In this document: positions 11,161 to 23,725 of the stretch, in pieces
How the letters are laid out: every line of letters starts with the position of its first letter
Position numbering within the stretch: the first letter of the stretch is position 1
From: Torreya grandis
Lineage: Eukaryota > Streptophyta > Pinopsida > Cupressales > Taxaceae
Direction: 5' to 3'
Assembly: GCA_037957365.1 (NCBI GenBank)
Contig: JARHVA010000316.1
Coordinates: forward strand, 5,222,001 to 5,286,000
Length of the DNA stretch: 64,000 bases
Made by a program: the position numbers and the translations under genes
The notes under the pieces: generated by a model
The model's database searches: none
What the model saw: the letters and a program-made list of their open reading frames with translations, nothing else
What the model was told of the DNA's origin: nothing

Positions 11161-11790
11161 AAAGGAAAGTTTTCCTAACAAGGTAGCCTACACGATGACT
11201 CTTAAGGAGAATGTATGAATCAAGAGATAAGTAAAATAACCCTTACACAAAGGGTTAGTCAGAGAGAGTCTTTATTCTTATGTAGTCCCTCTATTGTTGG
11301 CGCCTAAGAAAGACGGTGAGTGGAGAATGTGTATATATTCTAGGGACGTATACAAGATGATAATTAGATATAGATTTCCTCTCCCTAGGATGGAAGACTT
11401 GATGGATATCTTGAGTGGAGAAAGATACTTATCAAAAATTGATCTCAAAATTGGATATTATAAGATTATGATCAAATAAGTTGAAGAGTGGAAATCCACT
11501 TTCAAGACAATTGAGGATTTGTATGAATGGTTGGTTATGCCATTTGGCTTGACAAATGCACCAATTAATTTTATGAGGATTATGAATGAAGGCCTCAAAC
11601 TTTTTATAGGTATGTTTGGAGTGGTATACTTTCATGATATTCTTTTCTATAGTCCTAGTTAGGAGGAACATCTTCATCATTTGCATATAGTCATGAGAAG
11701 GCTGGAAGATGGATGGTTGGTAATCAACCTCAAGAAATGCGATTTCATGAAATTAGAACTGTTGTAGTTAGGATTTATAATTTATCAAGG
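11160..11790 (+). pseudogene. Reverse transcriptase remnant, left copy
   Basis: The open run 11294-11479 reads LAPKKDGEWRMC, then RFPLPRMEDLMD and SKIDLK, the finger and palm start of gypsy RT. The next block, [13 protein letters not shown], is readable near 11537. The catalytic motif, normally YLDD, appears as YFHDIL near 11626, so one aspartate is lost. The right copy keeps LDDIL. RT copies element RNA to DNA in the particle; this copy is dead. Confidence 0.75.
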
Positions 11791-12430
11791 CATGCTTAAG
11801 ATGGACAAGGATAAAGTGAAGGCAATAATCGAGTGGCCAACAAGTAGACCTGCTATAGAGGTAAGGAATTTTCATGGGCTTACAAGTTTTTATAGGAAAT
11901 TCAATAGAAACTTCAATGGAATTTGTGCTCCAATAATAGATACCATTAGTGGAGATAATAATAAGTTTATTTGGATTGACAAAGACGAAGGTAATTTTTA
12001 GTATTTGAAGTAAAGAATAATAAAGCAATCCATTCTATGACTACAAGACATTAACAACATTTTTCAGATAGAATGTGATGCAAGTAGAGTGGTAATAGGA
12101 GTTGTTTTAAACCAAGAGAGTAGGCCAATAACTTACTTCAGTGAAAAAATCAATGATGCCAAGAGGAAGTATTCATCACATGACTTGGAATTCTATCCAA
12201 TGATGTCAGCCTTGAAGAAATGGACACATTACTTAATTCCTAAAGAATTTATCATCTACACATACAATCATGCACTTCAATTTATCACTAATCAGCCTAA
12301 ACTAAAATAGAGGCACATGAAATGGGTGGAGTATATGTAAAATTTTATGTTCACCATCAAACATAAGCAAGGATAAATCAATAGGTTAGTAGATGTATTG
12401 AGTAGAAGAGTCTTTTAGTGCATGAGATTT
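11790..12430 (+). pseudogene. RT connection and RNase H remnant, left copy
   Basis: The open run 11792-12001 contains EWPTSRPAIEVRNFHGLTSFYRKF, the conserved RT thumb/connection block, interrupted only by the length limit of the frame. The run 12089-12310 contains GVVLNQESRPITYFSEK and HDLEFYPM, then the HALQFITNQPKLK block of gypsy RNase H. The initiating D-A-S motif is readable upstream in another frame near 12075. The product would remove RNA from the RNA-DNA hybrid. Confidence 0.75.
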
Positions 12431-13660
12431 AACTTGAGAGTGTTTGTATTGAGTCCCTCAAGGAAATGTATGAGGATGATGAAGACTTCAAAGAAGCATA
12501 TAATGCTTGTAAGCATCCAACTACACTAAATAAAGAATCATGGATGGACTATATCATATAAGATGGTTTACTATTAAAAGCTTTGAAATTATGTGTGCCA
12601 AGAAGTTTAATAAGATATAACTTAATTCAAGAGAAGCATAGTGGTAGTATGGCAAGCCACTTTGGGCTTGATAAGACTTTAAAACAACTCACTAGGCACT
12701 ATATTTTGCCTAAGATACAAGCATAAGTGAGAAGATGTGTTGAGAGGTGTGAAACTTGTCAAATAGTCAAAGGGAAAAGTACCAATGTAGGTTTATATCA
12801 ACTTCTACCAATCCAAAATAAACCTTGTAAATCCATAACATAAACTTTGTGATGGGACTACCTGGAATACAAAGAAGTTTCAAATCCATACATGTAGTTT
12901 TGGATAGATTTTTAAAAATGGCACATATTATTTCTTGAAAGACCACAAATTATGTCACCCATGTGGTAAATATGTTCTTTAAGGAGGTAGTAAGACTTCA
13001 TGGATTTCCATTAAATATTATATCTGACAGAGATATTAAATTCCTATGTCACTTTTCGAGGACACTATGGAGAAAGCTAGGCACAAGTCTAAGTTTTAGT
13101 TTAGCTTGCCACCCTAAAACATATGGTCAAAATAAAGTGGTTAATAGGAGTCTAGGGAACTTATTTAGGTGTCTATCTAAAGATAATCCCAAGCAGTGGG
13201 ACTTTGTATTAACCCAAGCAGAATTTTCGTACAATGACTCCCCCAGTAGGATAACTAGCATGAGTCCTTTTCATGTTATATATGGTATGTATCCTAGAGG
13301 AGTGCTTGAACTTAGAAATATGAATAATATGGACAAGAGGAGTGTTGAAGGAGAAGATTTCGAAGTAGCCATGAAAGAGATTCATGAATAAGTAAGAAAG
13401 AAATTAGAAGGTAATGTGGAGAAATATAAAAAGCAAGCAAATGTGAGTAGAAGAGAGGATAGATTTTAAGTTAGATATTTGGTTTTGGATCATCTTAAGG
13501 AGATATTTACAAGAATTGATTGCAACAAGCTTAAAATGAAAAAAATTGGTCCTTTTAAAGTGCTTAAAAAGTTTTCTAACAATGCATATAAGATGAAATC
13601 AACTAGTGGTGTAGGCATATCACCAAATTTTAATGTTTCAAAATTATACACTTACAAAGA
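12430..13660 (+). pseudogene. Integrase remnant, left copy
   Basis: Order: zinc-binding H-H-C-C region near 12655-12765 (HFGLDKTL, then CVERCETCQ), catalytic core, and C-terminal domain near 13480-13640 (KKIGPFKVL, NAYKM). Core residues: the first Asp is Asn (INFVMG, codon 12843-12845), the second Asp is kept (SDRDIKF, 13026-13028), and the third residue is Lys (QNKVV, 13134-13136) exactly 36 codons later, where DX35E requires Glu. Open run 12963-13391. Homology to the right copy stops at 13682, before the chromodomain. Confidence 0.8.
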
Positions 13661-13682
13661 AAGAGAAAAAATTGAAGAAACA

Positions 13683-14290
13683 AATTTTATTGTTTTTTTT
13701 TTTTACTATCTCTTCTTTTATTTTTATTGGTGTTTTTTTGTTTGTTCATTTGTTTATATTCATTTTTTATTGCGTATTTCTTTTATTTATTGGTGTTTTG
13801 TTGTTTTGTTTTGAATTTATTTTGTTTATTTGTTTTTATATTTTACTTTTATTTGTTGTTTTAGTGGCTTTATTTCTTTTTATTGATGATTTGTTGTGTG
13901 TTTGTTTTATTTATCCCATTTTTTATTTTTAGTGTTGTGTTTAAATAGACATCATATGAGTCTGGCCTTAACTTAATCTTGACTTGTTTATTTTAATATT
14001 TTAGTTATTTTGTTACTTGTTTTTTTTAAGTATAATTTGTTAATATGTGGGTATTTATTATTTATATCTTTATTCTAGGTTTTTTAATAATTTGTCCTTA
14101 CTTTATTTTATCATTTCTATGTGTTTAATACATTTATATTCCTACCTAAATTTAGATCCCTCATATCTTGATTTTAAGTTAGATTACATTTTTTTATTTT
14201 ATCTTATTTTTATCATTTTTTTTCAAACGTCAATAGTTGTAACTTCTATTTTGGTATTTTTATCATTATCTTCAGTTATAAATATTCACA
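13683..14290 (+). repeat. T-rich low-complexity block
   Basis: About 600 bases dominated by T on the plus strand, as runs of T broken by single A, G or C, giving phenylalanine- and leucine-rich spurious frames. It begins abruptly inside the chromovirus integrase tail and replaces the chromodomain and 3' LTR seen in the right copy. No coding signal or terminal repeats were seen. It may be an expanded simple repeat or a heavily biased piece of another element. Confidence 0.6.
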
Positions 14291-15228
14291 TTTGAGCTGG
14301 TCAATCACAAATAAAATACAATTTTATTATAAGTTATTTATAATTAAGATGCATAATTTCATTTTACTGAAGTAAACACCTAGTCCTCCAAAGTCTAATA
14401 GTCAATGCAACACCGAAGAACATCTTTGAACACATTATGTAAACAAGATAACTTAGACTGAATATTGGAAATAAATGAGACTCTCTATGCAGGAAGTGTA
14501 TATCTTAGCATATGTAATGAGTTATATTCACTATATTTATGATTAATTTAGAATGTGCATCTCCTAAATTATCCTCTAGCATCTAGTCATACATTAAACA
14601 TAGAAATAAATGCATCATCATTCATATGCTAACAAAGGAAGTGTTTCTCCTAACACTATAATATATAATCATGTCATAACAAGAACAACATAAATATAAA
14701 CATCATGTGACACACAAAAATATTAAGAGTCCATGTTCAAGTAACACTAAGCCAAAAACTAAATGTCATATATATGTCTCAAAATAATGTTTTAAACATA
14801 GTAAGAATATCTATGCATATGATAAATATAAAATGGAGATACAACATCATCTCTAATCATGGTTGTCCCTCGAGGGACTCTACTAAAAGCTCTTTCCCAT
14901 GCCTAATGATGGATATGGTGGTAGACATGGTGGTGGAGGCCCCATGACTACCTACTATGACAATGGTTATGCCACTAATCGATCTGAATTGGTAGTATGT
15001 CTAGACCTAGCTATCTAGCTAGTCCACTAGGATCTCATATAGTCTCTATAGGATGGTGCTCTCCTCTTTATAGGAATAACCATCTTGTATAACATATTCC
15101 ATTAGGATATCTCATAATTCACACATAATACATCATCCTTCATTTGCAAGGCATCATAATTGGCCATAATCACATCAGCCAAGGCTCTAGTTGACCCCAT
15201 GCCAGCTTATCAAGCTTCATCTTTGTCC
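14291..15228. other. Unrecognised sequence upstream of the right flank unit
   Basis: Runs without a break into the flank unit at 15229. It should be homologous to whatever lies left of the gypsy insertion in the left copy, outside the window. A short Gly-rich reading (near 14930-14962, plus strand) and a few open runs on the minus strand are present, but nothing I recognise. Confidence 0.4.
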
Positions 15229-16614
15229 TCTATGAGCCTATCCACTTATGATAGCAATCTCTTCCTATCTAGCCAATATTTATCTCACTCACCAAAATCT
15301 CTCTAAAGTTCTATATCATGTGTAAGTAACTAAGCCTGAACCCTTACAAACTAGGCCACTTATCCCCTCAGAGTCATAATATATGCATACATTGTTGTAA
15401 TAAGACCTTGTAGCCTAGTGATATCCTAATATGTTGTCTCTAATTATGCATGTAAGCTATTTATGTCACCATGTAGGCCTTTTATCTCTGATAAGTGTAT
15501 AATAATATCACTCTATAACCTATCAATCAGTGCTTGGTCCTTTATCTATCTACCTATACTAAAGGCCCCTACCTTTCTTGAACCTATACCTACCTTGTGT
15601 CCCCCATTTCCACCTGGGGCATCCCCCATATCTACATCTTATTCATTTAACTTAGACATCTCTACATCATTTACTAGATCCTACTGTACATGTGCATGGA
15701 CTACCTATAACATAATAGCATGTGGAATGGACGGCTAAGTCAGAACTTGAGCCTATATTTATATTTGGGCCTACCCCTAGTCTTTCCTTAGTCTTACCGA
15801 CCACTAATGTATGACTAGATGTTGAGGCTATGGCAAAGCTAATTGAATCAGTTGGAGCCTTACCCACCATAGTTCATAAACATTTGTAACCCTTGCATCT
15901 ACAACCCCTCTTACATAATCCCATAACACATGTAGGACCCTACCATAATATAACATCACCTAATATTAGGAAAAAAGTTGACCCCACTCCCAAATATCCC
16001 TAGTTACATGTGAAAATTAGTGGGGACCTTTTTGGATATCCTTTTAAAAGCCAAATTATCATTGTACCTAATCTAGTCTATATATCTCTTCTATAAAGTC
16101 ATGGTGATCTATACTATAACATGGTATGGTCATGCAGTTGATCATGAATAATTTATCAATCTAAAACCACTAAATAGATATATATGGATGACAAATAAAA
16201 TCATAGTCAACCATCTTATATATAGCCCATATATAATAAGGAAAGTTTCCAAGATGGTCACATAAAATAAGACCTATAAAATACCACTCAAACTCCATTG
16301 GATCCTCTAACCCTTGATGATATGTAATCCCCAAAATCTACTCAATGGATATGTGCTCCTAGTCTCAAACCTAGAGAAGTGTGTTGTGGCCAATGCTACG
16401 CCCCCTATAATAGGCTATAATGTGCAGGTCTCTACATAGTTAGGCCAAGATGATAGGACCCTATGCAAATAATGTTAGATGATCAAAAATCTCTATCACA
16501 AACCTAATTAATATAAGTTATAATAATCCTATAATCTTTTCAAGTAGTAAGAGGCTGCTAACAAGAGCCATCAATATAACTACCTTTGTGGGGACTATCC
16601 TCTATGTTGAGCCT
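15229..16614. repeat. Flank unit, right copy
   Basis: Collinear with 2764-4150. At 15229-15233 it holds TCTAT, the site where the minus-strand gypsy element entered the left copy. Its last bases (AGCCT) are a diverged form of the GGCCC target repeat. No recognisable gene on either strand. Confidence 0.7.
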
Positions 16615-17000
16615 TGATGGAGGAGCATCAATCCTAGGCCTGGATCCTTTAAAATCTTGTTTTTGTCAATCAATTTTGGTTTTTTTTTTGTCTAAGTGAT
16701 CTTAGGATCTTGGAACACTTTTAGTTTTTCTTTTCTTTCTATTTGTTTTATCTGTAAGTGTTCAAATTTTCAAATATGGTTTTCCCTATCAAAACTAGTG
16801 TTTTGATTTGTTTGAACTTATGAGGCTTAGTTTAGGAGATTCAAGTGTGTTTGGAAGAGTGTTTTAGTTGTGATATTTCTAGGAATAAATCTTGAATGGA
16901 TCATGTGTCTATAACATGTGTCTTAAGTCATTAATGTAATAACTATGGACTTTGATGTAAGTTTTAAACACTTTTATTAGCATTATAATGACTATTGGAG

Positions 17001-17332
17001 TAATAAATATGGTTTGATTTTGTAGAATATTAACATCAAAAGATGAGAGCTAAACATAGAATATTCAAAACACACTATATAATATTATTCACTCTATTTA
17101 ATTATTTGGGCATATTACATATATATATAGGAAACATATTTCTTGTAAAGGTAGATATTCATATCTCCATAACTAACTCATCATATCCCTATGATTATGC
17201 AATCTCTCAAATAGCCTATATTCATAATATTGTTTTAACTTCCAATAATATTATAATAACCAAATATAAAACTAATATAAATGTATTAATGTATAATATT
17301 AGATTAAAAATGTTTCACACTATAACTCAACA
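17001..17332 (-). repeat. 3' LTR of the nested element, right copy
   Basis: Direct repeat of 19404-19735. It ends CTCAACA on the plus strand, next to a slightly decayed purine tract. Confidence 0.75.
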
Positions 17333-19403
17333 TTCACATCCTTGTGAACATTATTAATAATATTTACAACCCCTTATTGTGAGCTTGGGGAGAATATACA
17401 TATTTAAGAATTTACCTGAATAGAATCATATGCCAATGCATACTTTTAGGTATGCATACTAATGACATGATCTTAATGTACATGACCACTACTATGAGAA
17501 GGAATGCATCCCACATTTACTTTATGTGACCATACGTACATGTCACTAGGGGTCATCTCGATAAATAAGTAAGGTAGTCATGGGATCTCTGTAGTTAGCT
17601 ACCCTCCTATACAACCATTTTTGACATTCTATTATATCTACATTCTCCTTTTTTATCCAAATAGCAAAGGATGTCTGAACAAGTAGGGGAATAAAAAAAC
17701 ACAACTAAAGAAAGATAAAATCACACCACACATGTGAACATGAATGCTCTTCTGTTCTTATTAAAAAACACAAAAATCACAAAATCATTGGTGTGGCGCC
17801 GTTATTGGAAACTAATGAGAGGTTGTCAAAGACTTCCAATCTCCTGTGCCTCCTTCCTCTAATAGGTGAAGCTTATCACTTATCAATAATGCTAATGAGT
17901 CTCATTTTATTATTGAATATAAGACCCCTCGATAAAAACTAAGATATTTGACTTAGGACATCATGTACAAGTGATAATGCGTCCTTTACAAGGATGAAAT
18001 TTTTGACTTGACAATTTGACTCAATATACTTTATTAATGCCCAAATGACTTTTCAATTAATTTTCAATGACGTTTTAATAAAAAGACACTTTTGATTTTT
18101 TTTTAAAAATGACTATAATATAACTTGAAAAAATAAAATCAATAACATTTCGACTTTAATGATACCTAAATACAAGGGGACTAAATACATAAAAAAAGTG
18201 AACCCTATTAAAACTTTAAGAAACTTAATAATAAAAGGAACTATAATTATGAAATCCAATTTAAAATATAATACTCCCTATAAAAATAACTAACACATCA
18301 TTAAAATATACTTGACCCCTAATGCTATGAAAAGAGTAACAAATAAATAAAAACCTTTGACCAACTTTCCATGCATGGCACCTATGAGTGATGTAAATGA
18401 AGACATTGAGAAATATGACAAAAAGAAATGGTGAATTCACTTTTCATCATTGTAGGTGGATGGAAATGAATGCAATGGATTTGTACCAATTGCATGAGTA
18501 TGAGCATCAACTATATTAATGCCTATGAAATCTAGATTTGTGCCAGTTAACAATCATGAGAGCTGGACTTGTATGATGGCTAAATGGAGAGCAATTTTTT
18601 ATGACCATAATTAGTCAAGTGTCTACCATTATAAAGTGTTTGATCATTAATTATTCTCCTTAGAAACACCAAACAATGTTTCAATATCCTTATCTAACAT
18701 TGACTAAAGCATTGGAAAAGTTGCCCAAAAAACTAACATGCAAATGAGATAGATCCATGATAAAAAGCAACATTAATGTGAATAGAAGCTGACCTAAACA
18801 TAATTACTAAGTTATAACATAGAATTGGTGATAGACATGGGTCAAGAAAAATAAATATGCACTTTGGTAGATGTATAATTGATGACATCAAGAATAGTCA
18901 ACAAATAGATATAACCTTGATGAATTTCACATCACCACGCTTCCACTATGCCAATTCAAAGATTATTCAAAGAATGGAAAATGCACAAAGTGTTAGAAAG
19001 TGATAGGTCTAAAACTAAATGAGATGGCAATAGGTAATGAAAAAATGACTCAAATATACTTTGGACAAAATTTTGATCCACAACAATGATAAGGAAATTA
19101 TATGTAGGAATGCATGAAATTGAAACGTTGTCCAAATCTTTAGTTTGGTAGGTCTGATGCATATGTTCATAGAATCTCCTCAGTCCAATGTAATTTTATA
19201 TGTGTTTAAATTTGAGAACCTTAAATAAATAAATGTGATGCACTTTTTCTAGAATCTAAGCCATGTTTCCATGATAAGATCATTTATCTCCCTCAAAACA
19301 AGTACATGATCTACATAGACAAATCATGTGTAGTCAACAGAGGTTGAGTATAGCCTCTCTCACATTACTCCCACCATGATCTAGAGCTTGCTCTGATACT
19401 ATA

Positions 19404-19735
19404 TAATAAATATGGTTTATTTTTGCATAATATTAACATGGAAAGATGAGATCTAAACACATATATAATATTCAAAACACATAATATAATATTATTCACT
19501 CGGTTTAATCATTCAAGCATATTACATATATAAGAAATGTATTTCCTATAAAAGTGGAGATTCATATCTCCAAACATAACTCATCATATTCCTATGATTA
19601 TGCAATCTCAAAAATAACCTATATTTGTAATATTGTTGTAACTTTCAACAATATTACAATAACCAAATATAAAACTAATATAAATGTATTAATGTATAAC
19701 ATTAAATAAATAATGTTTCACACTATACCTCAAGA
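19404..19735 (-). repeat. 5' LTR of the nested element, right copy
   Basis: Direct repeat of 17001-17332; the primer site lies beside it at 19391-19400. Confidence 0.75.
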
Positions 19736-20693
19736 TGGAAGATCAAAAAATAGTTAGAGAAATTAAAGGACATATGAAATTTATGGTACCTCTGGTAAAA
19801 ATCATCATTATTATGCCTATGAGATCAATCTCCAAGAAGATGAAAAAGTTCCTCATTTTGAAGATAAAAAGGTAGCAGACGATATTTTTCATGTGTGTTA
19901 GTAATAAAGATAACTGTGTATGTTTGAATAATGAAGAAAGAACAATAAATAATATAATCAAATGTTATTTATATATTTGTAAGTTTTTTAAATGAATCAT
20001 TAAATTCATTAGTACATCTTTTTAGTTGTTTTCATAAGTCTTTTGTGTAGAAACAACACATACCCTAAAGGTGATTGTGTATTCACACTCAGTCAATATT
20101 AGAATTTTGTCTAAGTGAGTAACAAAGGTTATTTAAAAGGATTTACACATTAAATCACATGTTTAGGTTAAATACATACATATTACAACTTTTACAGTGG
20201 TTTTAAACTTATTTGGGAACTTAAATCCTTCATTTACTTCTTCTCAAGTTAGCAAAAATATTTATAAACCCCGTATTAGGGTTTCTAAACAAAATTTTAC
20301 TTTCAAGGAGTTTCCACCATCAAAAATTCATAAAATTTGGTGATTAGTTTGGGAATTACGTAGTCTAACATATTTTAAATGTTTTAGACCTGTACATAAT
20401 TTATATGTACAAAAATATAAGATTGAGAATGAATTAGGCCTTGGGAGACCTAATTAGAGCTTGACATAGGATAACAAAATGGTTTCTAAGTGGTTTTGGA
20501 TAAATAATCTTATTTAAGGGAAGTTAATAAAAAAAGGGTACTCAAAAAGTACCTTAGATTCTGAATATCAATCCTCATTTGTCTATACCATTAGAAAATG
20601 TGAACAAAAGGCTACTAGGAAGTGTAGCAATTTGTACTAATTAACAACAAGTTGGGAGGTTGAAATTTTGGTTGCTTATCCTATACATAATTT

Positions 20694-20707
20694 TAGTATC
20701 AGATCCA
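20694..20707 (+). other. Chromovirus primer binding site, right copy
   Basis: TAGTATCAGATCCA, identical to the site in the left copy and two mismatches from the initiator methionine tRNA complement. Confidence 0.65.
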
Positions 20708-20800
20708 CATAAAGACACTTGAAATTTATTGAAGGACATGAGATTATTTGAAAGGAATAGAAGCTAAGATTATTTAGTTAATTGTATAAGTAGAGACAAG

Positions 20801-21715
20801 ATGCCACCTACGATAAATGCAACAGGTGAAAGGAAAGAAACCATATAGATAAGAGATGACATATTGCATGAGTTTAGAAATCTCAGAGTCAACTTTTATG
20901 AAAGACTCATAGTAGTTTAGGTCAATTAAAGGAGAGGTTTAGTCACATGTGATTTGAGTGATTAAGAGGAATAAGAGGCACATACACTAGAATTGGAAGA
21001 TGAAGTAGAGAGAGAAACTAAAGAATAGAAGTTTGAAAGGTTATTGAAGATAGTGAAAGGGAAAGTATCCAAGCCTAATACAGATTTTATAGTGTATGTA
21101 GGAAGAATCAATAGAGAATAACTCCTTCATTAGATAGGAGAGTTGGATAGATATTTTGACTTTGAGGATGTACCAAAAGAACAACAAGTGAATTTTTCCA
21201 AAACTAATATAAAGGGTCATGCATCCCTATGGTGGGATTAAATATAAAATGAGAAGAGAAAAAAGAGGAAATAAAAGATTAGGTCTTGGGATAGAATGGT
21301 TTCTAGGTTGAAAATCAAGTTCTTGCCTAGTGACTACATAAAAAAATTGTATAGGAAGCTTCAAAACCTAAAATAAAAAGAGATGGGAGTAATAGAATAC
21401 ACTAAAGAGTTTTATAATGTGAGTATAAAACTAAGCCACATGGAGGATGATATTGATAAGGTGGTTGAGTGTATCAATAGTTTTAGATACAATTTGTATG
21501 ATGAATTTATCCTTACTAGTCCAAAGATGTTGGAAGAGTGTTACTAGTTGGCCTTTAAAGTAGAAGACAAGCTCAATAGGAAGAAAAACCAACAATACAA
21601 AGGTAGAGGTAGAAGTTTTAGGAAAGAGGATAGCAAGGAGGTAGAGGGTATTCACAAAAAATTTAAAGGGAGTCTATTACTTCACATGAATAGACATATA
21701 ACTCAAGAGGAAGAT
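20801..21715 (+). pseudogene. Chromovirus gag remnant, right copy
   Basis: The ATG at 20801 begins MPPTINATGERKE. The capsid domain is more complete than in the left copy: FDFEDV near 21160, then a tryptophan pair (LWWD) near 21230 and YTKEFYNVS near 21400. The run 21548-21850 contains KVEDKLNRKKNQ and a basic GRGRSFRKED linker before sliding out of frame near 21650. Several TAG and TAA codons stand where CAA, CAG or TGG would be expected. RNA-packaging structural protein remnant. Confidence 0.7.
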
Positions 21716-23725
21716 TTAGAGGTAGAAGGCCATATTTTAGGGGTGGTTATGTATCAAGAGGTAGAGGATCATGTGGTTTTACAAGTAGGTGTTTCAATTT
21801 CAAAAAGTTTTTCAGACATAGATAATTGGAATGTCCATAGGATCAGCTAGCAAGAAGTCCAATAATAGAAAGTAGAAATCAAATTGCTCAAGTAGTTGAA
21901 GAAGATAGAGATTGTTCTCCATCACTTATGGAAGAGCCTAAGGTAGGAGAATATTTAATTATGAGGAGAGTATTCAAGAAGTACATATATTTGGTCTCTA
22001 CTAAAATGGTAAAAAAAACTTGGGTTAAAGAAGTTGCCTCACCCCACATCATATAAATTCTCATGGTTAAATAAAGGACAACAAGTTTTTGTTAGTGAAC
22101 CAAGTTGGGTGGATTTTCTAGTTGGAAGGTACAAGGACAAGGTCCTTCATCATGTTATTCCCATGGATTTTTGTCATGTGTTTCTTGGGAGGCCTTGGAA
22201 ATATGATATAAAAATAACCCATGATGTTAGAATAAATATGCATACCTTCGTAAAAGATGGAGTTAGTCATACCTTGCTACTTATGAAGGATGAAGACAAT
22301 CACCAAAAAATGAGATCGAATGTGATGTTGGTTAGCAGGAAAGAGATTAAAAATTCTATGAATGAAGAGGAGTTAATATTTACATTGGTATTCAAGCCTA
22401 GGACTATTTTTATAGCTACCAAAGTGAATGAATTACCTGAAGAGATCCAAGACATGTTGGAAGACTATAAAGAAATCATAGTTAATGAGCTACCAAGTAC
22501 ATTTACACCTATAAGGAATATTACTCATCATATATGATTTATTATATGTGAAAATTTTCCTAATAAGGTAGCCTATAAGATGACTCCAAAGTATAATGTA
22601 GAAATCAAAAGATATGTACAAGAAGTCTTAGATAAAGGGATGATCAAAGAGAGTCTTAGTCCTTGTGCAGTCCTTAGAAGTAAAAGGTCATATTTAGGGG
22701 TGGTTATACATCAATAGGTATAGGACCAAGTGGTTTTATAGGTAGGTGTTTCAAGTGCAAAATGTTTTATGGACATAGGTCTTGGGAATGTCCAAAGGAT
22801 CAACTAGAAGGATGTCCAAGAATAGAAAGTAGAAATCAAATTGTTCAGGTAGTTGAAGAAGAGAGTGTTTGTTCTCCATCACTTGTGGAGGAACCTAAGG
22901 TAGGATAATATTTACTTATTAGGAAATGGTTGATCGAAACACACAAGGAGGATGAGCCATCATAAAGAAAACCACTTTTTAGAACTTCTTGCAAGTGCCA
23001 AGGTAAGTGTTGCAGAATTGTTATAGATTTATGAAGTATACATAATTTGATCTCTACTAAAATGGTAAAAAAAATTGGAATGAATATTTTGCCTCACCCC
23101 ACACCATATAAAGTATCATGGTTAAATAAAGGACAACAAGTTTTGGTTAGTGAATAAATTTGGGTGGAATTTCAAGTTGAAAGGTATAAGGACAAGTCCT
23201 TTGTGACATTATTCCCTTGGATGTTTATCATGTGCTTATTTGGAGGCCTTGGAAATATGATATAAAAATAACCCATGATGGTAGGAGAAATGTGTATACC
23301 TTGTTAAAAGAGTTATTCATACCTTGTTTCCTATGAAGGATGAAGATAATGACCAAAAAGTTGGATAAAATGTGATGTTGGCTAAAAGGAAAGAGTTTAT
23401 AAATGTTATGACTTAATAAGAGTTAGGCTCTACATTGGTAGTCACACGTATAAAAATTATGACAACCACAAAATTTAATGAATTACCTTAATATATCCAA
23501 GACATGTTGGAAGAGTATGCATAAATTATAGTTGATGAGTTGTCAAGTACATTACCACCTATAAAGACTATTACTCATCATATAGACTTTGTTCCAAGGG
23601 AAAGTTTTCCTAACAAGGTAGCCTACAAGATGACTCATAAGGAGAATGTATGAATAAAGAGACAAGTAAAAGATACCTTACACAAAGGGTTGATTAGAGA
23701 GAGTCCTTATTCTTATCTAGTCCCT
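21716..23725 (+). repeat. Internal tandem duplication of knuckle, protease and RT start, right copy
   Basis: Unit 1 is about 21716-22675 and unit 2 about 22676-23725, with breakpoints and the active-site deletion in unit 1 at the same places as in the left copy. The knuckle of unit 2 (22748-22792) is the best preserved: CFKCKMFYGHRSWEC, which has five residues between the second Cys and the His. Confidence 0.8.
22034..22537 (+). pseudogene. Protease remnant, unit 1, right copy
   Basis: Open run of 167 codons beginning in the protease after the deleted active site: YKFSWLNKGQQVFV, then VIPMDFCHVFLGRPW, ending in the acidic linker (MLEDYKEI) and NELPSTFTP that leads to RT. It lacks the catalytic aspartate. 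A shorter version of the same protease lies in unit 2 (about 23010-23560), where the active site reads D-L-stop-S. Confidence 0.65.

Larger units (their letters stand above)
9285..11290 (+). repeat. Internal tandem duplication of knuckle, protease and RT start, left copy
   Basis: Unit 1 (about 9285-10240) and unit 2 (about 10241-11290) repeat the same order: zinc knuckle, protease, linker and first RT residues. Unit 1 is shorter because about 98 bases around the protease active site are deleted. The junction near 10240 jumps from the RT sequence KESLSSCAV back to pre-knuckle sequence. The right copy has the identical arrangement at 21716-23725, so the duplication is older than the copying of the block. 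Confidence 0.8.
4151..13682 (+). mobile_element. Chromovirus (Ty3/gypsy), left copy, 3' end missing
   Basis: The 5' LTR (4151-8221, split by a nested element) is followed by a primer site, gag, a tandemly duplicated knuckle-protease block, RT, RNase H and integrase in one direction. Collinear with 16615-25740 but lacking the chromodomain and 3' LTR: homology stops at 13682, where T-rich sequence begins. The GGCCC before the LTR equals the GGCCC after the 3' LTR of the right copy, indicating a common insertion event. Numerous stops and frameshifts make it non-coding. Assignment to chromoviruses comes from the chromodomain retained in the right copy. Confidence 0.8.
17001..19735 (-). mobile_element. 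Nested non-coding LTR element, right copy
   Basis: Second copy of the 2.73 kb element at 4535-7265, at the same position in the host LTR. LTRs are 17001-17332 and 19404-19735. The primer site (19391-19400, minus strand AGTATCAGAG) lies beside the 5' LTR. Target repeats TGGAG (16996-17000) and TGGAA (19736-19740) match at four of five bases. The interior lacks gag and pol. Identical placement in both host copies shows that it entered once and was then duplicated with its host. Confidence 0.8.
16615..20690 (+). repeat. Chromovirus 5' LTR, right copy, interrupted by a nested element
   Basis: It starts TGATGGAGGAGCATCA like the left copy and ends near CTATACATAA before the primer site. The insertion at 17001-19735 is in the same place as in the left copy. 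Confidence 0.8.

Noticed and set aside
13479..14295. Phe- and Leu-rich open frames that look like membrane proteins
   Set aside because: They lie in the T-rich low-complexity block; TTT and TTA codons account for the composition, and no start or family signal is present.
15463..15738. Open frame shared in part by both flank units (2998-3183) as a gene
   Set aside because: The frame is much shorter in the left copy, ends at different places, and resembles no protein family. Sharing is explained by the block duplication.
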